Of a stretch of DNA of 5,621 nucleotides, positions 1-5,560 are shown piece after piece; position 1 is the stretch's first letter; each line of letters opens with the position of its first letter. The stretch is from Krumholzibacterium sp965370495 (GTDB taxonomy: Bacteria; Krumholzibacteriota; Krumholzibacteriia; Krumholzibacteriales; Krumholzibacteriaceae): contig CBDUUV010000127.1 of assembly GCA_965370495.1 (NCBI GenBank), forward strand, positions 1 through 5,621. Direction: 5' to 3'. The position numbers and the translations under genes are program-made. A model generated the notes under the pieces. The model saw only the letters and a program-made list of their open reading frames with translations. It was not told the DNA's origin and made no database searches.

Positions 1-21
1 TATCGATGGCAAAATATCTGT

Positions 22-51
22 TTGATGGAATGGGTACAAATAGCATATAAT
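22..51 (+). promoter_or_regulatory. Sigma-70-type promoter for the small basic protein
   Basis: TTGATG (22-27, 4 of 6 matches to TTGACA) is followed after 18 bases by a perfect TATAAT (46-51). The predicted start near 58 leaves a leader of about 55 bases before the ATG at 114. The leader holds a small dyad, CCCGG-AAT-CCGGG (63-75), of unknown meaning. The only gene downstream on this strand is the 29-residue protein, so the promoter appears dedicated to it. Confidence 0.6.
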
Positions 52-113
52 CACACCGTCCACCCGGAATCCGGGAATCCCCCTCTTTTGATGAAAGATT
101 GAGAGGTGAGATC

Positions 114-203
114 ATGGGGAAGGAAAAAAGTACCAGAAAAGAAACCAAGAAGAAGCCTGTCAAGACCCTGAAGGAAAAAAGAAAAGAGAAAAAAGCCAAG
201 TAG
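114..203 (+). CDS. Tiny lysine-rich basic protein (29 aa), function unknown
   Basis: The reading frame starts at ATG 114, behind a good ribosome binding site (GAGAGGTGAG at 101-110), and ends at TAG 201-203. The product has 29 residues, of which 13 are Lys, 2 Arg and 4 Glu, giving a net charge of about +11. It has almost no hydrophobic residues (one Val, one Leu, two Ala), no Cys or aromatic residue, and only a single Pro breaking what could be a charged helix. It cannot be a membrane or enzymatic protein; binding to RNA, DNA or ribosomes would suit the composition, but this is inference. Very short Lys-rich hypothetical proteins of similar makeup (KxTKKKP and KEKRxxKKAK patterns) occur in many bacteria, as far as I recall, without an assigned role. 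Promoter, ribosome binding site and clean start and stop together argue that it is expressed despite its size. It converges with the glycosyltransferase gene, 24 bases between the stop codons, with no convincing terminator between them. Confidence 0.62.
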   Translation: MGKEKSTRKETKKKPVKTLKEKRKEKKAK

Positions 204-227
204 CCATCGCCTTTTCTCGGCTGATAT

Positions 228-1343
228 CTAGGTAGAAATAATAAGGTCCAGTTTTTCAAGAGCAGGTTCCATCGCAAATCGGGCCTGAACCGTCCGGCGC
301 CCGTTTTCGCCGAAGCGGCCTCGCAGGTTGCTGTCCCCGGCAAGCCTCGCGACACGGCTGGCCATTCGGTCGATATCCCCTGGTTCCACAAGAAAACCGG
401 ATTCTCCGTCATCGATGATCTCCGATGTGCTTGCCAGGTTGAACGCGACAACAGGCCTGCGTGATGCCATAGCTTCGATAAGGACATACCCGAACCCCTC
501 CCTGAGTGATGAGAGTGCGAAAATGTCGATACTTTCCATGAAGTTTCTCATGTCTTCGACAAAACCTGTGAATATGACCTCTTTCCCTACGCCGCGATTT
601 TTTGCGTATGTTTCGAGCTTGCCCCGGAGCCGTCCTTTCCCGGCAATGAGCAGCGTGAACTTCAGCCCTTTCACTTTCAGGGCGGCCGCAAGATCTATCA
701 GATGGCTGTGGCCTTTTTCGATCTCCAGCCGTCCTGCTGTACCGAGGACGATTTCCTTCTGTCGCCGGTTGTGGAGATCGCCGGCCCGGGGCCTGTAGAC
801 AGGAGCAGCGTCCCGGCTGTCCCATTCATCCAGATCAAGCCCGTTGTAAATGACATGTATCTTTTCGGGGTCAAAGATCGCCTGATTATTTGCCAGTATG
901 GATTTTTTCGTCTCACTGGAATTCGCGATGATATCTGTGACACAGCTTTGCAAAAGATACCGGTTCAACCTGGAATTGCGGATCGGTATGCTGCTTCCGC
1001 GGCGGTAGATCACTTTCCCGACCCTGGCTCTACGGGCCGCCGGCCCGGCGAGCTTGAGATCGGAGGGCAGGCTGATGACAAGAACGTCGATCTTTTCTTT
1101 TTTCAGTATCTTCCGTGTTCGCAGAATCTTGAAGATATTGAGAAAACTCAGGTTGGACACAGCAAGGTCATAGACAGGCAGGCCGCAAATTTTCATCTTG
1201 CGATTCAGTCTGCCGGCCTTTTCACTAACCGCGACAACACGCCATCCCCGTCGCGCGAGCCCCGTGGCCATGTCGATATGCCACTTTTCTCCTCCGCCCC
1301 AGTGTTTCGATGTATTGAAAAAACAAACAGTTTTTCCGATCAT
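228..1343 (-). CDS. GT4-family glycosyltransferase (GT-B fold)
   Basis: The 371-residue product has the layout of a retaining GT4 glycosyltransferase, which transfers a sugar from a nucleotide-activated donor in the cytoplasm, usually to a cell-surface glycan. The N-terminal Rossmann domain begins with VCFFNTSKHWGGGEKW (residues 6-21), the Gly-rich acceptor-side loop. The C-terminal donor domain carries VIYNGLD (164-170), GRLEIEKGHSHLI (204-216, with the usual Arg205 and Lys210), AGKG (234-237), and the EX7E motif with Glu282 and Glu290 inside REGFGYVLIEAM. GESGFLVEPGD (313-323) follows, as is typical of the family. Length is normal and no signal peptide or membrane segment is seen. The start is fixed by an in-frame TGA directly before the ATG; there is no Shine-Dalgarno site, and the best promoter implies a leaderless mRNA. 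Donor and acceptor cannot be read from sequence. A role in LPS, O-antigen, capsule or glycolipid assembly is likely, but no other polysaccharide gene lies nearby to refine it. Confidence 0.93.
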   Translation of the reverse strand: MIGKTVCFFNTSKHWGGGEKWHIDMATGLARRGWRVVAVSEKAGRLNRKMKICGLPVYDLAVSNLSFLNIFKILRTRKILKKEKIDVLVISLPSDLKLAGPAARRARVGKVIYRRGSSIPIRNSRLNRYLLQSCVTDIIANSSETKKSILANNQAIFDPEKIHVIYNGLDLDEWDSRDAAPVYRPRAGDLHNRRQKEIVLGTAGRLEIEKGHSHLIDLAAALKVKGLKFTLLIAGKGRLRGKLETYAKNRGVGKEVIFTGFVEDMRNFMESIDIFALSSLREGFGYVLIEAMASRRPVVAFNLASTSEIIDDGESGFLVEPGDIDRMASRVARLAGDSNLRGRFGENGRRTVQARFAMEPALEKLDLIIST

Positions 1344-1349
1344 TCAGCG

Positions 1350-1377
1350 ATTGTAGCACAAAAAACATGTGATTCAA
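1350..1377 (-). promoter_or_regulatory. Extended -10 promoter of the glycosyltransferase
   Basis: On the minus strand TTGAAT (1377-1372) lies 16 bases before TACAAT (1355-1350), which is preceded by TGC (1358-1356), giving an extended -10 element TGCTACAAT. Only the six bases CGCTGA separate the -10 box from the ATG at 1343, so the predicted transcription start falls on or next to the A of the start codon. Confidence 0.5.
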
Positions 1378-1392
1378 TAGAGTAGATTACCA

Positions 1393-1421
1393 TTGCCTAA
1401 CAGGTCGGGTATTGCTAAATT
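1393..1421 (+). promoter_or_regulatory. Probable promoter of tRNA-Arg
   Basis: TTGCCT (1393-1398, 4 of 6) and TAAATT (1416-1421, 4 of 6) are separated by exactly 17 bases. The predicted start near 1428 would give a short leader of about 11 bases before the tRNA at 1439. It lies back to back with the glycosyltransferase promoter. The boxes are imperfect, so this is a moderate call. Confidence 0.35.
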
Positions 1422-1438
1422 ATTGGTTCATCTGGTAT

Positions 1439-1512
<74 letters not shown>

Positions 1513-1625
1513 CGTTTAACATAACCTGGGCGGAAGCTGTAGCAGGGGAGCCATTCGGCCTGATTTTGCGTATGGATTTTCCTTGCGGGAGGTTTTGCTT
1601 GCAGGTAGATTATAGATTCAAATGT

Positions 1626-1702
1626 GGTGGGCATAGCTCAGTTGGTAGAGCCCTGGATTGTGGATCCAGTTGTCGCGGGTTCGATTCCCGTTGTCCACCC
1701 CA
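1626..1702 (+). tRNA. tRNA-His (anticodon GUG)
   Basis: A full cloverleaf can be folded. Acceptor 1627-1633 pairs with 1692-1698 (one G-U pair), D stem 1636-1639 with 1648-1651, anticodon stem CTGGA/TCCAG at 1653-1657 and 1665-1669, and T stem 1675-1679 with 1687-1691 around TTCGATT. The anticodon is GTG (1660-1662). The extra G-1 (1626), opposite C73 (1699), is the identity element for histidyl-tRNA synthetase. CCA is encoded at 1700-1702. Position 37 is G after G36, which permits m1G37 modification. The gene lies 113 bases after tRNA-Arg on the same strand and may share its transcript; no clear terminator with a T tract follows directly. Confidence 0.97.
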
Positions 1703-1814
1703 TTTTCATTCCCGGTAAGGCTGTTCTGCCAGCTGGGGTGCGCCGGTTCCCATAAGACAATTCATGGTTAACTACACTGTTGCAGGCCACGGATACCAGT
1801 CGTTAGCTGATGTA

Positions 1815-1854
1815 TAAAAAAAGAAGCCCGCTACCGGGGGTGGCAGCGGGCTTT
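1815..1854 (-). terminator. Rho-independent terminator of the peroxiredoxin gene
   Basis: AAGCCCGCT (1824-1832) and AGCGGGCTT (1845-1853) form a 9-bp stem that can add two inner C-G pairs. Read on the minus strand the stem is followed by C and then seven T (1822-1816), a proper termination tract. It begins 25 bases after the peroxiredoxin stop codon. On the plus strand only TTTCTG follows, so it would stop transcription from the tRNAs poorly, though weak bidirectional action is possible. Confidence 0.85.
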
Positions 1855-1878
1855 CTGCTGAGATGATGCTTGCCGGTA

Positions 1879-2355
1879 TCAGGCTTTCAGCCTGTTCAGC
1901 ACCTTTTTGATCTCTTCCACCGGAGGAAGGATCCCGGGATCATCGGAGATCCACGAATATCGGATCTTTCCTTTGTTGTCTATCACAAATGCTGATCTCT
2001 TAGCTACGCCGTGAAGGGGGCCAAGCTCAGCGTGGCATGCGCTGAATTCCTGACACACTTTGTTGTTGAAATCACTCAGCAGCGGGAATTGCAAACCAAG
2101 TTCTTCTTTCCATTTGGCCAGTACGAAAGGACTGTCTACGCTGGCCGCGATAATATCGGCGTCCAGGCCCAGGAACGCACTGAAATCGTCCCGCATGCTG
2201 CAGAGCTCTTTTTGACAAACCGGTGTATAGGCAAGCGGGAAGAATAGCAACAGGATGCTTTTCCCGCCAAGATGCTCGGATAGTTTCCAGTACGATTCCA
2301 TTGACTCGATTAATTCGAAGTCGGGGGCCTGATCGCCTTTAGCATATTTTGACAT
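1879..2355 (-). CDS. Peroxiredoxin, AhpC/TSA family (AhpE/BCP-like)
   Basis: The 158-residue cytoplasmic thioredoxin-fold protein should reduce hydrogen peroxide and organic hydroperoxides at a cysteine. The peroxidatic motif PLAYTPVC (40-47) supplies Pro40, Thr44 and the peroxidatic Cys47. Arg120 in HGVAKRSAFVID is the likely active-site arginine, and FPLLSDF (90-96) is a typical conserved strand. The stretch FFPLAYTPVCQKEL resembles the AhpE subgroup, often described as 1-Cys. Here, however, Cys52 lies five residues after Cys47, the spacing of the resolving cysteine in BCP/PrxQ enzymes; Cys101 and Cys107 are further candidates. Length is normal. ATG 2355 is the start because GAAGG (2366-2362) sits six bases before it and MSKYAKGDQAPDFEL is a standard N-terminus. 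It forms its own transcription unit, with a strong promoter, a candidate operator and its own terminator, and is divergent from ssb. The reductant (thioredoxin or another thiol donor) cannot be deduced. Confidence 0.93.
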   Translation of the reverse strand: MSKYAKGDQAPDFELIESMESYWKLSEHLGGKSILLLFFPLAYTPVCQKELCSMRDDFSAFLGLDADIIAASVDSPFVLAKWKEELGLQFPLLSDFNNKVCQEFSACHAELGPLHGVAKRSAFVIDNKGKIRYSWISDDPGILPPVEEIKKVLNRLKA

Positions 2356-2400
2356 TTCAAACCTTCTTTTTTATACCGAACTCAATTATAATAAATCCTA

Positions 2401-2419
2401 AATACGAATCATTAGTATT
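2401..2419. promoter_or_regulatory. Candidate Fur/PerR-like operator of the peroxiredoxin
   Basis: AATACGAATCATTAGTATT is a 19-bp dyad with 9-1-9 arms matching at 8 of 9 positions, centred on C2410. After two mismatches it continues with CC (2397-2398) against GG (2422-2423). The central AATnATT and the 7-1-7 spacing are as in Fur-family boxes (TTATAATNATTATAA for PerR), although the outer bases differ from known consensus. It overlaps the -10 box and covers the predicted start of the peroxiredoxin transcript, where a bound repressor would block initiation. The protein that binds is not known from this window. Confidence 0.45.
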
Positions 2420-2445
2420 ATGGTATCATTCTACCGGTTTGTCAA
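2417..2445 (-). promoter_or_regulatory. Strong sigma-70-type promoter of the peroxiredoxin
   Basis: On the minus strand a perfect TTGACA (2445-2440) is followed after 17 bases by CATAAT (2422-2417, 5 of 6). The stretch upstream, about 2446-2480, is very AT-rich and includes ATAATTAT and a run of eight T, so it could act as an UP element. The predicted start near 2410 gives a leader of about 55 bases. Confidence 0.75.
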
Positions 2446-2501
2446 TAGGGAAAAACAAATAATTATTAATTTTTTTTGGAATGGAGTTCTCGTTATTTTT
2501 C

Positions 2502-2529
2502 TTGACCCTGGTGGAAAAACAGGTACCAT
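2502..2529 (+). promoter_or_regulatory. Probable ssb promoter
   Basis: TTGACC (2502-2507, 5 of 6) and TACCAT (2524-2529, 4 of 6) are 16 bases apart. The AT-rich block 2456-2500 lies directly upstream. The predicted start near 2536 gives a leader of about 75 bases that contains the nine-G run. The promoter is divergent from that of the peroxiredoxin, with 56 bases between the two -35 boxes. Confidence 0.42.
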
Positions 2530-2552
2530 GCTCAGTGAACCTGTTGGGGATA

Positions 2553-2561
2553 GGGGGGGGG
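2553..2561 (+). repeat. Run of nine G in the ssb leader
   Basis: A homopolymer of nine G lies between the probable ssb promoter and its ribosome binding site, three bases after a run of four G. Such tracts slip in replication and are also prone to sequencing length errors. It lies outside any coding region, so length changes would alter the leader only. Confidence 0.7.
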
Positions 2562-2598
2562 ATGATGTGTCATAGCGGTTCACAATTTTTTTTAATGC

Positions 2599-2606
2599 AG
2601 GAGGTG
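2599..2606 (+). promoter_or_regulatory. ssb ribosome binding site
   Basis: AGGAGGTG is a near-perfect anti-Shine-Dalgarno match. Three in-frame start codons follow in a row: GTG 2606, GTG 2609 and ATG 2612. Seven bases separate GGAGG (2600-2604) from the ATG, while the GTGs are too close, so the site selects ATG 2612. Confidence 0.8.
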
Positions 2607-2611
2607 TGGTG

Positions 2612-3049
2612 ATGAGTGGTGTCAACAAAGTTATACTTGTCGGCAATCTAGGCTCCGACCCGGAGCTTCGTAATACAGGGAGCGGGATTCAGGTCGCCAA
2701 TTTCAGTCTCGCGACCAGTGAGAATTTCAAGGGCCGTGACGGTGAGCGTCAGACAAGGACCGAGTGGCACAAGATAGTCACCTTTGGCAAGCTCGCCGAG
2801 ATCTGTGGACAGTATCTGCAGAAAGGCAAGCAAGTATACATCGAGGGACGTCTTCAGACGAGAAGCTGGGAAGACCAGTCCGGGAACAAGAAGTATACTA
2901 CCGAGATTATCGCCAATCAGATGGTGATGCTCGGCCGAGCCGGTGACGCTGGCGGCAGGAGCAACCGCGACGAATCCCGGAAGGCGGAAGATGAAAGCGT
3001 CGATTCGCAGGCCTCACCCGCGGAAGATGACGATGACCTGCCGTTCTAG
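2612..3049 (+). CDS. ssb: Single-stranded DNA-binding protein
   Basis: The 145-residue protein coats single-stranded DNA in replication, repair and recombination, and recruits partner enzymes through its C-terminal tip. The OB fold (about residues 3-108) begins with the family signature NKVILVGNLGSDPELR. It contains the stacking residues Trp52, Phe58 and Trp86, corresponding to E. coli Trp54, Phe60 and Trp88. A short, charged, flexible linker (about 109-137) follows, and the protein ends in the acidic tip EDDDDLPF, the usual docking site for partner proteins. The protein is shorter than E. coli SSB because the linker is compact. ATG 2612 is chosen from three adjacent start codons by its spacing to a perfect ribosome binding site. 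Many bacteria keep ssb between rpsF and rpsR; here it stands alone, with its own promoter and terminator. Both lobes look intact, so it is probably the main chromosomal SSB rather than a phage or plasmid copy. Confidence 0.97.
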   Translation: MSGVNKVILVGNLGSDPELRNTGSGIQVANFSLATSENFKGRDGERQTRTEWHKIVTFGKLAEICGQYLQKGKQVYIEGRLQTRSWEDQSGNKKYTTEIIANQMVMLGRAGDAGGRSNRDESRKAEDESVDSQASPAEDDDDLPF

Positions 3050-3120
3050 ACGATCTGAATGACTTTCCACCCTGGCGCGTTTTTTTGCGGAGGCCTGGGA
3101 AGATAACCCCCGATAAGGTT

Positions 3121-3156
3121 GAGCCGGAGCCGCTTTTCTTTCGGCCCCGGCTTTTT
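3121..3156 (+). terminator. Rho-independent terminator after ssb
   Basis: The arms GAGCCGGAGCCG (3121-3132) and CGGCCCCGGCTT (3142-3153) pair over 12 positions with one A-C mismatch and one terminal G-U pair, around a nine-base pyrimidine loop (3133-3141). The run of T at 3152-3156 follows. It lies 71 bases after the ssb stop and ends only 21 bases before the peptidase ATG. Confidence 0.85.
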
Positions 3157-3177
3157 GATTTCAATGGAGAAAACGAT

Positions 3178-4830
3178 ATGAAGAAAAAGACGGCGGTAGC
3201 TCTATTGTTGATGATCCTTTTCGCTGCTTCGACACTTCACTCCTCCGAGCCTCTCACAGTCGCCGAGAAGACAGACTATACCCGGACATCGCTCTATGTC
3301 GATGTTATGGACTTTATTTATGAGGTGCAGAGGAGTTCGGATTTTGTCAGGATAGTTTCCCTGTGTACATCGACGGAAGGCAGGACGGTTCCCATGGTCA
3401 TCCTCAGCAGCGAGGGAACAGGCAGCACATATGAGCTTTCCGCGACCGGCAAGCCAGTCGTATTGATCCAGGCAAACATCCATGCCGGTGAGATAGAAGG
3501 AAAAGAAGCCTGCCTCATGCTGATAAGAGATATAGCATGCGGGAAACTTGCCGCACTTCTGGAGAACCAGGTGATTCTCGTAGTTCCGAACCTCAACGCG
3601 GACGGCAACGAGAAACTCGCCGAGGGAAACCGCCGCGACAACGGTCCAAAACTTGCCGGCAGACGGGCAAATGGACAGAACCTGGACCTCAACAGGGATT
3701 ATCCCAAGCTCGAGACTCCCGAGATCTCGGCGCTGATTGGAATATTTAACACCTGGGATCCGGTACTTGTTGTCGATATGCACACGAAAAACGGTTCGTT
3801 TCACAGGGCGCCTGTCACATATTCTACCTGTCTGCACCCTGACGCTGCTCCCGAGGTCTGTGATTATATGTGGGACAGGCTCTTCCCGGAAGTCGAGAAA
3901 ACCATGAGGAAAGAACACGGCTACGACGCGATGCCTTATGGTAATTTCATGGACAGGCAGAACCCGGAAGCGGGATGGAGAAACGGCGCAGTTTCCGCCA
4001 GGTACGGTTCGAACTATGTCGGCCTGAGAAACCGTTTCTCCATTCTGAATGAGAACTATCCGCATGCAGAGTTCAAGACAAGGGTGCTTGCTTCCTATGC
4101 ATTTATCCAGTCGATTCTGAAGTATACGAACAGGAACATCGATGAGATGCGCCAGATCGTCAACGCGGCGGACAGGGAGACTGCCCGAAAGTTTCATAAG
4201 AGCGAACTTATGCTCGAATACAAGATCGAAAAACTCTTTGACCTTACCGTGAAAAGTTACAGGATGATAATTGAAAAGATACCGGAGGAGGATCTGAGCC
4301 GGTATCCATCGTGGTGGAACGGGGTCGTCGTACGAAACACAGGTGAGCCGAAGGATTACCGGGTTCCCTATTATTCCAGAGCTGTACCCGTGCGCTCTGT
4401 GGCCCTGCCTGAAGGATATATCATCCTTCCGAACAATGATGAGATAATAGATATGCTTGTCAGGCACGGGATCGTTGTCAGAAGGATAGCCAATGAAATA
4501 ACGGCTCCCGTGGAGAACTTCAGGATAGAAGAGATCAAGCCGGCCAATAACATCTTCCAGGGACATGTATTTACCATTGCTGCCGGCAGGTATGAAAAAA
4601 CCGAAGTCACTATCCCTTCAGGAGCATACTATGTGTCGCTGAGGCAGCCGCTGGCACGGGTGGCGGCATTTTTGCTCGAACCTGAATCAGAAGACGGTTT
4701 TCTGCGCTGGGGTTTTTTCAACAGGGTGGCTGTCCTGCAATGGGGCAGCAACAGGCCGGGAAGCTATCCGGTATACCGCGTGAACGGCCTCGATGGCGAT
4801 CTTGACCTTATCGGGGTATCGGCAAGGTAG
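3178..4830 (+). CDS. Secreted M14-family zinc carboxypeptidase
   Basis: The 550-residue protein starts with a Sec signal peptide (Lys2-4, hydrophobic core about 5-18, likely cleaved near residues 18-23). No lipobox cysteine is present, so it should be soluble in the periplasm or outside. The M14 zinc site is visible: His102 and Glu105 in NIHAGEIEG, and His202 in VVDMHTKNG. Asn172-Arg173 in NLDLNRDYP matches the pair that binds the substrate carboxylate, and Glu292 in ILNENYPH is the likely catalytic base. The enzyme should remove C-terminal residues from peptides, or act on a related amide; the substrate is unknown. About 200 residues after the catalytic domain (from near 350) have no motif I recognise, probably a helical linker and a beta-rich accessory domain. 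ATG 3178 is preferred over upstream in-frame starts because GGAG (3166-3169) precedes it, the signal peptide begins there, and an extension would run through the ssb terminator. No promoter is visible between that terminator and the gene, so expression may need readthrough. Confidence 0.92.
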   Translation: MKKKTAVALLLMILFAASTLHSSEPLTVAEKTDYTRTSLYVDVMDFIYEVQRSSDFVRIVSLCTSTEGRTVPMVILSSEGTGSTYELSATGKPVVLIQANIHAGEIEGKEACLMLIRDIACGKLAALLENQVILVVPNLNADGNEKLAEGNRRDNGPKLAGRRANGQNLDLNRDYPKLETPEISALIGIFNTWDPVLVVDMHTKNGSFHRAPVTYSTCLHPDAAPEVCDYMWDRLFPEVEKTMRKEHGYDAMPYGNFMDRQNPEAGWRNGAVSARYGSNYVGLRNRFSILNENYPHAEFKTRVLASYAFIQSILKYTNRNIDEMRQIVNAADRETARKFHKSELMLEYKIEKLFDLTVKSYRMIIEKIPEEDLSRYPSWWNGVVVRNTGEPKDYRVPYYSRAVPVRSVALPEGYIILPNNDEIIDMLVRHGIVVRRIANEITAPVENFRIEEIKPANNIFQGHVFTIAAGRYEKTEVTIPSGAYYVSLRQPLARVAAFLLEPESEDGFLRWGFFNRVAVLQWGSNRPGSYPVYRVNGLDGDLDLIGVSAR

Positions 4831-4848
4831 CGTGAGTTGCCCGGAAGG

Positions 4849-4877
4849 CGCCGGGAGGTTGTTTTCCCGGTGTTTTT
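4849..4877 (+). terminator. Rho-independent terminator of the M14 peptidase
   Basis: CGCCGGGA (4849-4856) pairs with TCCCGGTG (4865-4872), one G-U included, around an eight-base loop, and five T follow (4873-4877). It starts 18 bases after the peptidase stop and touches the last base of the convergent protease gene. A second CCCGG at 4840-4844 could pair with 4851-4855 instead, giving an alternative hairpin. On the minus strand no T tract follows. Confidence 0.78.
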
Positions 4878-5560
4878 CAGAAAACCCTCATGAAAGCGAT
4901 TATTACGATTGTCAGGTCAGCAACCGTATGGATCAGCCAACCCGCCCAGATCGATCCTGTCTTCTTGTAGACCAGGTTGAATCCGATCCCGGCAATTGCC
5001 AGAAAAACCGTTACAAAAAGAAATTGCCCCGGATTGAACCATCCCCTGATGATGATTACGTGATGCAGCGCGAACAATACTCCAGTTAATATCATCACAA
5101 AAGACCTGGATCTGACATGCTTGTCCAGGCCTCTGTATACGAATCCCCTCCAGAAGTATTCTTCAAGAAACGGATTGACTGCTGTTATCGACAGAGCAAT
5201 CCATGGAAAAATCGCGGGCGTGATTCCATAATCCGTAAGCAGGTTTGACCTTATCTCCGGGAAATCGATAAACCTTCTCAGGGCCAGGTAAACCCCGAAG
5301 ATAGTCGCGGCCGAAATAACGGCGCCAATCCCTCCATATACAAGGGTCTTCTTCCAGCCGGATATTTTCAAAGGCAACACGAACGCTTTCCCGAAGGATG
5401 TTTTTCGAATGGCCATTACCCCGGCAACCGGAATCATTATGTGTACTACGATTCTCAATGCCAGTCCGATTCCGTAGTGGCTGAATAATGTGGTGATGTA
5501 CAGGGCAAGCGCCGGAAACAGGGTAAGGAGTAATATCGCGATGATCTTTTTCTGTCTCAT
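4877..5560 (-). CDS. CPBP (CAAX/ABI) intramembrane metalloprotease
   Basis: The 227-residue protein is hydrophobic, with about seven likely membrane segments (roughly 5-25, 30-52, 72-95, 113-130, 154-172, 177-197, 203-223). All three motifs of the CPBP (Abi/CAAX protease) family are present: Glu133-Glu134 and Arg138 in EEYFWRG, Phe163 and His167 in FALHH, and His211 with Asp215 in HTVAD. In Rce1-type enzymes the glutamates and histidines form the active site within the membrane. In bacteria the family has roles in bacteriocin self-immunity, protein processing and regulation, but most members have no known substrate. No bacteriocin or leader-peptide gene is seen here, so immunity is not supported by context. 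ATG 5560 precedes a positively charged MRQKK and the first membrane segment; the ribosome binding site is weak (CGGAA, about seven bases upstream). A GATAAT at 5604-5599 could be the -10 box, with its -35 outside the window. The gene converges on the M14 peptidase gene. Confidence 0.92.
   Translation of the reverse strand: MRQKKIIAILLLTLFPALALYITTLFSHYGIGLALRIVVHIMIPVAGVMAIRKTSFGKAFVLPLKISGWKKTLVYGGIGAVISAATIFGVYLALRRFIDFPEIRSNLLTDYGITPAIFPWIALSITAVNPFLEEYFWRGFVYRGLDKHVRSRSFVMILTGVLFALHHVIIIRGWFNPGQFLFVTVFLAIAGIGFNLVYKKTGSIWAGWLIHTVADLTIVIIAFMRVF

Noticed and set aside
84..106. Small leader hairpin (TCTTT-TGATG-AAAGA) and CCTCT/AGAGG pairing that might hide the ribosome binding site of the 29-residue protein
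   Set aside because: Stems of only five, mostly AT pairs can arise by chance; not enough for a riboswitch or thermosensor claim.
186..218. Possible terminator between the small protein and the glycosyltransferase (GAGAAAA paired with TTTTCTC)
   Set aside because: The stem is AT-rich, the loop is 19 bases, and no T tract follows in a useful position on either strand.
702..1385. Plus-strand 227-residue open frame opposite the glycosyltransferase
   Set aside because: No family motif and no sensible N-terminus; the minus strand encodes an intact GT4 enzyme over the same bases.
1583..1616. Separate promoter for tRNA-His (TTGCGG with TAGATT, or TATAGA)
   Set aside because: The boxes match consensus at only 3 and 4 of 6 positions; the tRNA may be transcribed with tRNA-Arg.
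1626..1815. tRNA-His as an integration site for a mobile element
   Set aside because: No integrase gene and no repeat of the tRNA 3' end were seen within the window.
3085..3177. Upstream extension of the M14 peptidase by 31 residues from a TTG start
   Set aside because: It would translate through the ssb terminator hairpin and place the signal peptide internally; ATG 3178 has its own ribosome binding site.
3202..4566. Long minus-strand open frame of 454 residues inside the M14 peptidase
   Set aside because: It is a shadow of the real gene: no recognised motifs, unusual composition, and the plus strand carries all M14 zinc and substrate residues in order.
4877..5560. CPBP protease as a bacteriocin immunity protein
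   Set aside because: No bacteriocin precursor with a double-glycine leader, and no export ABC transporter or regulator gene, was seen nearby.
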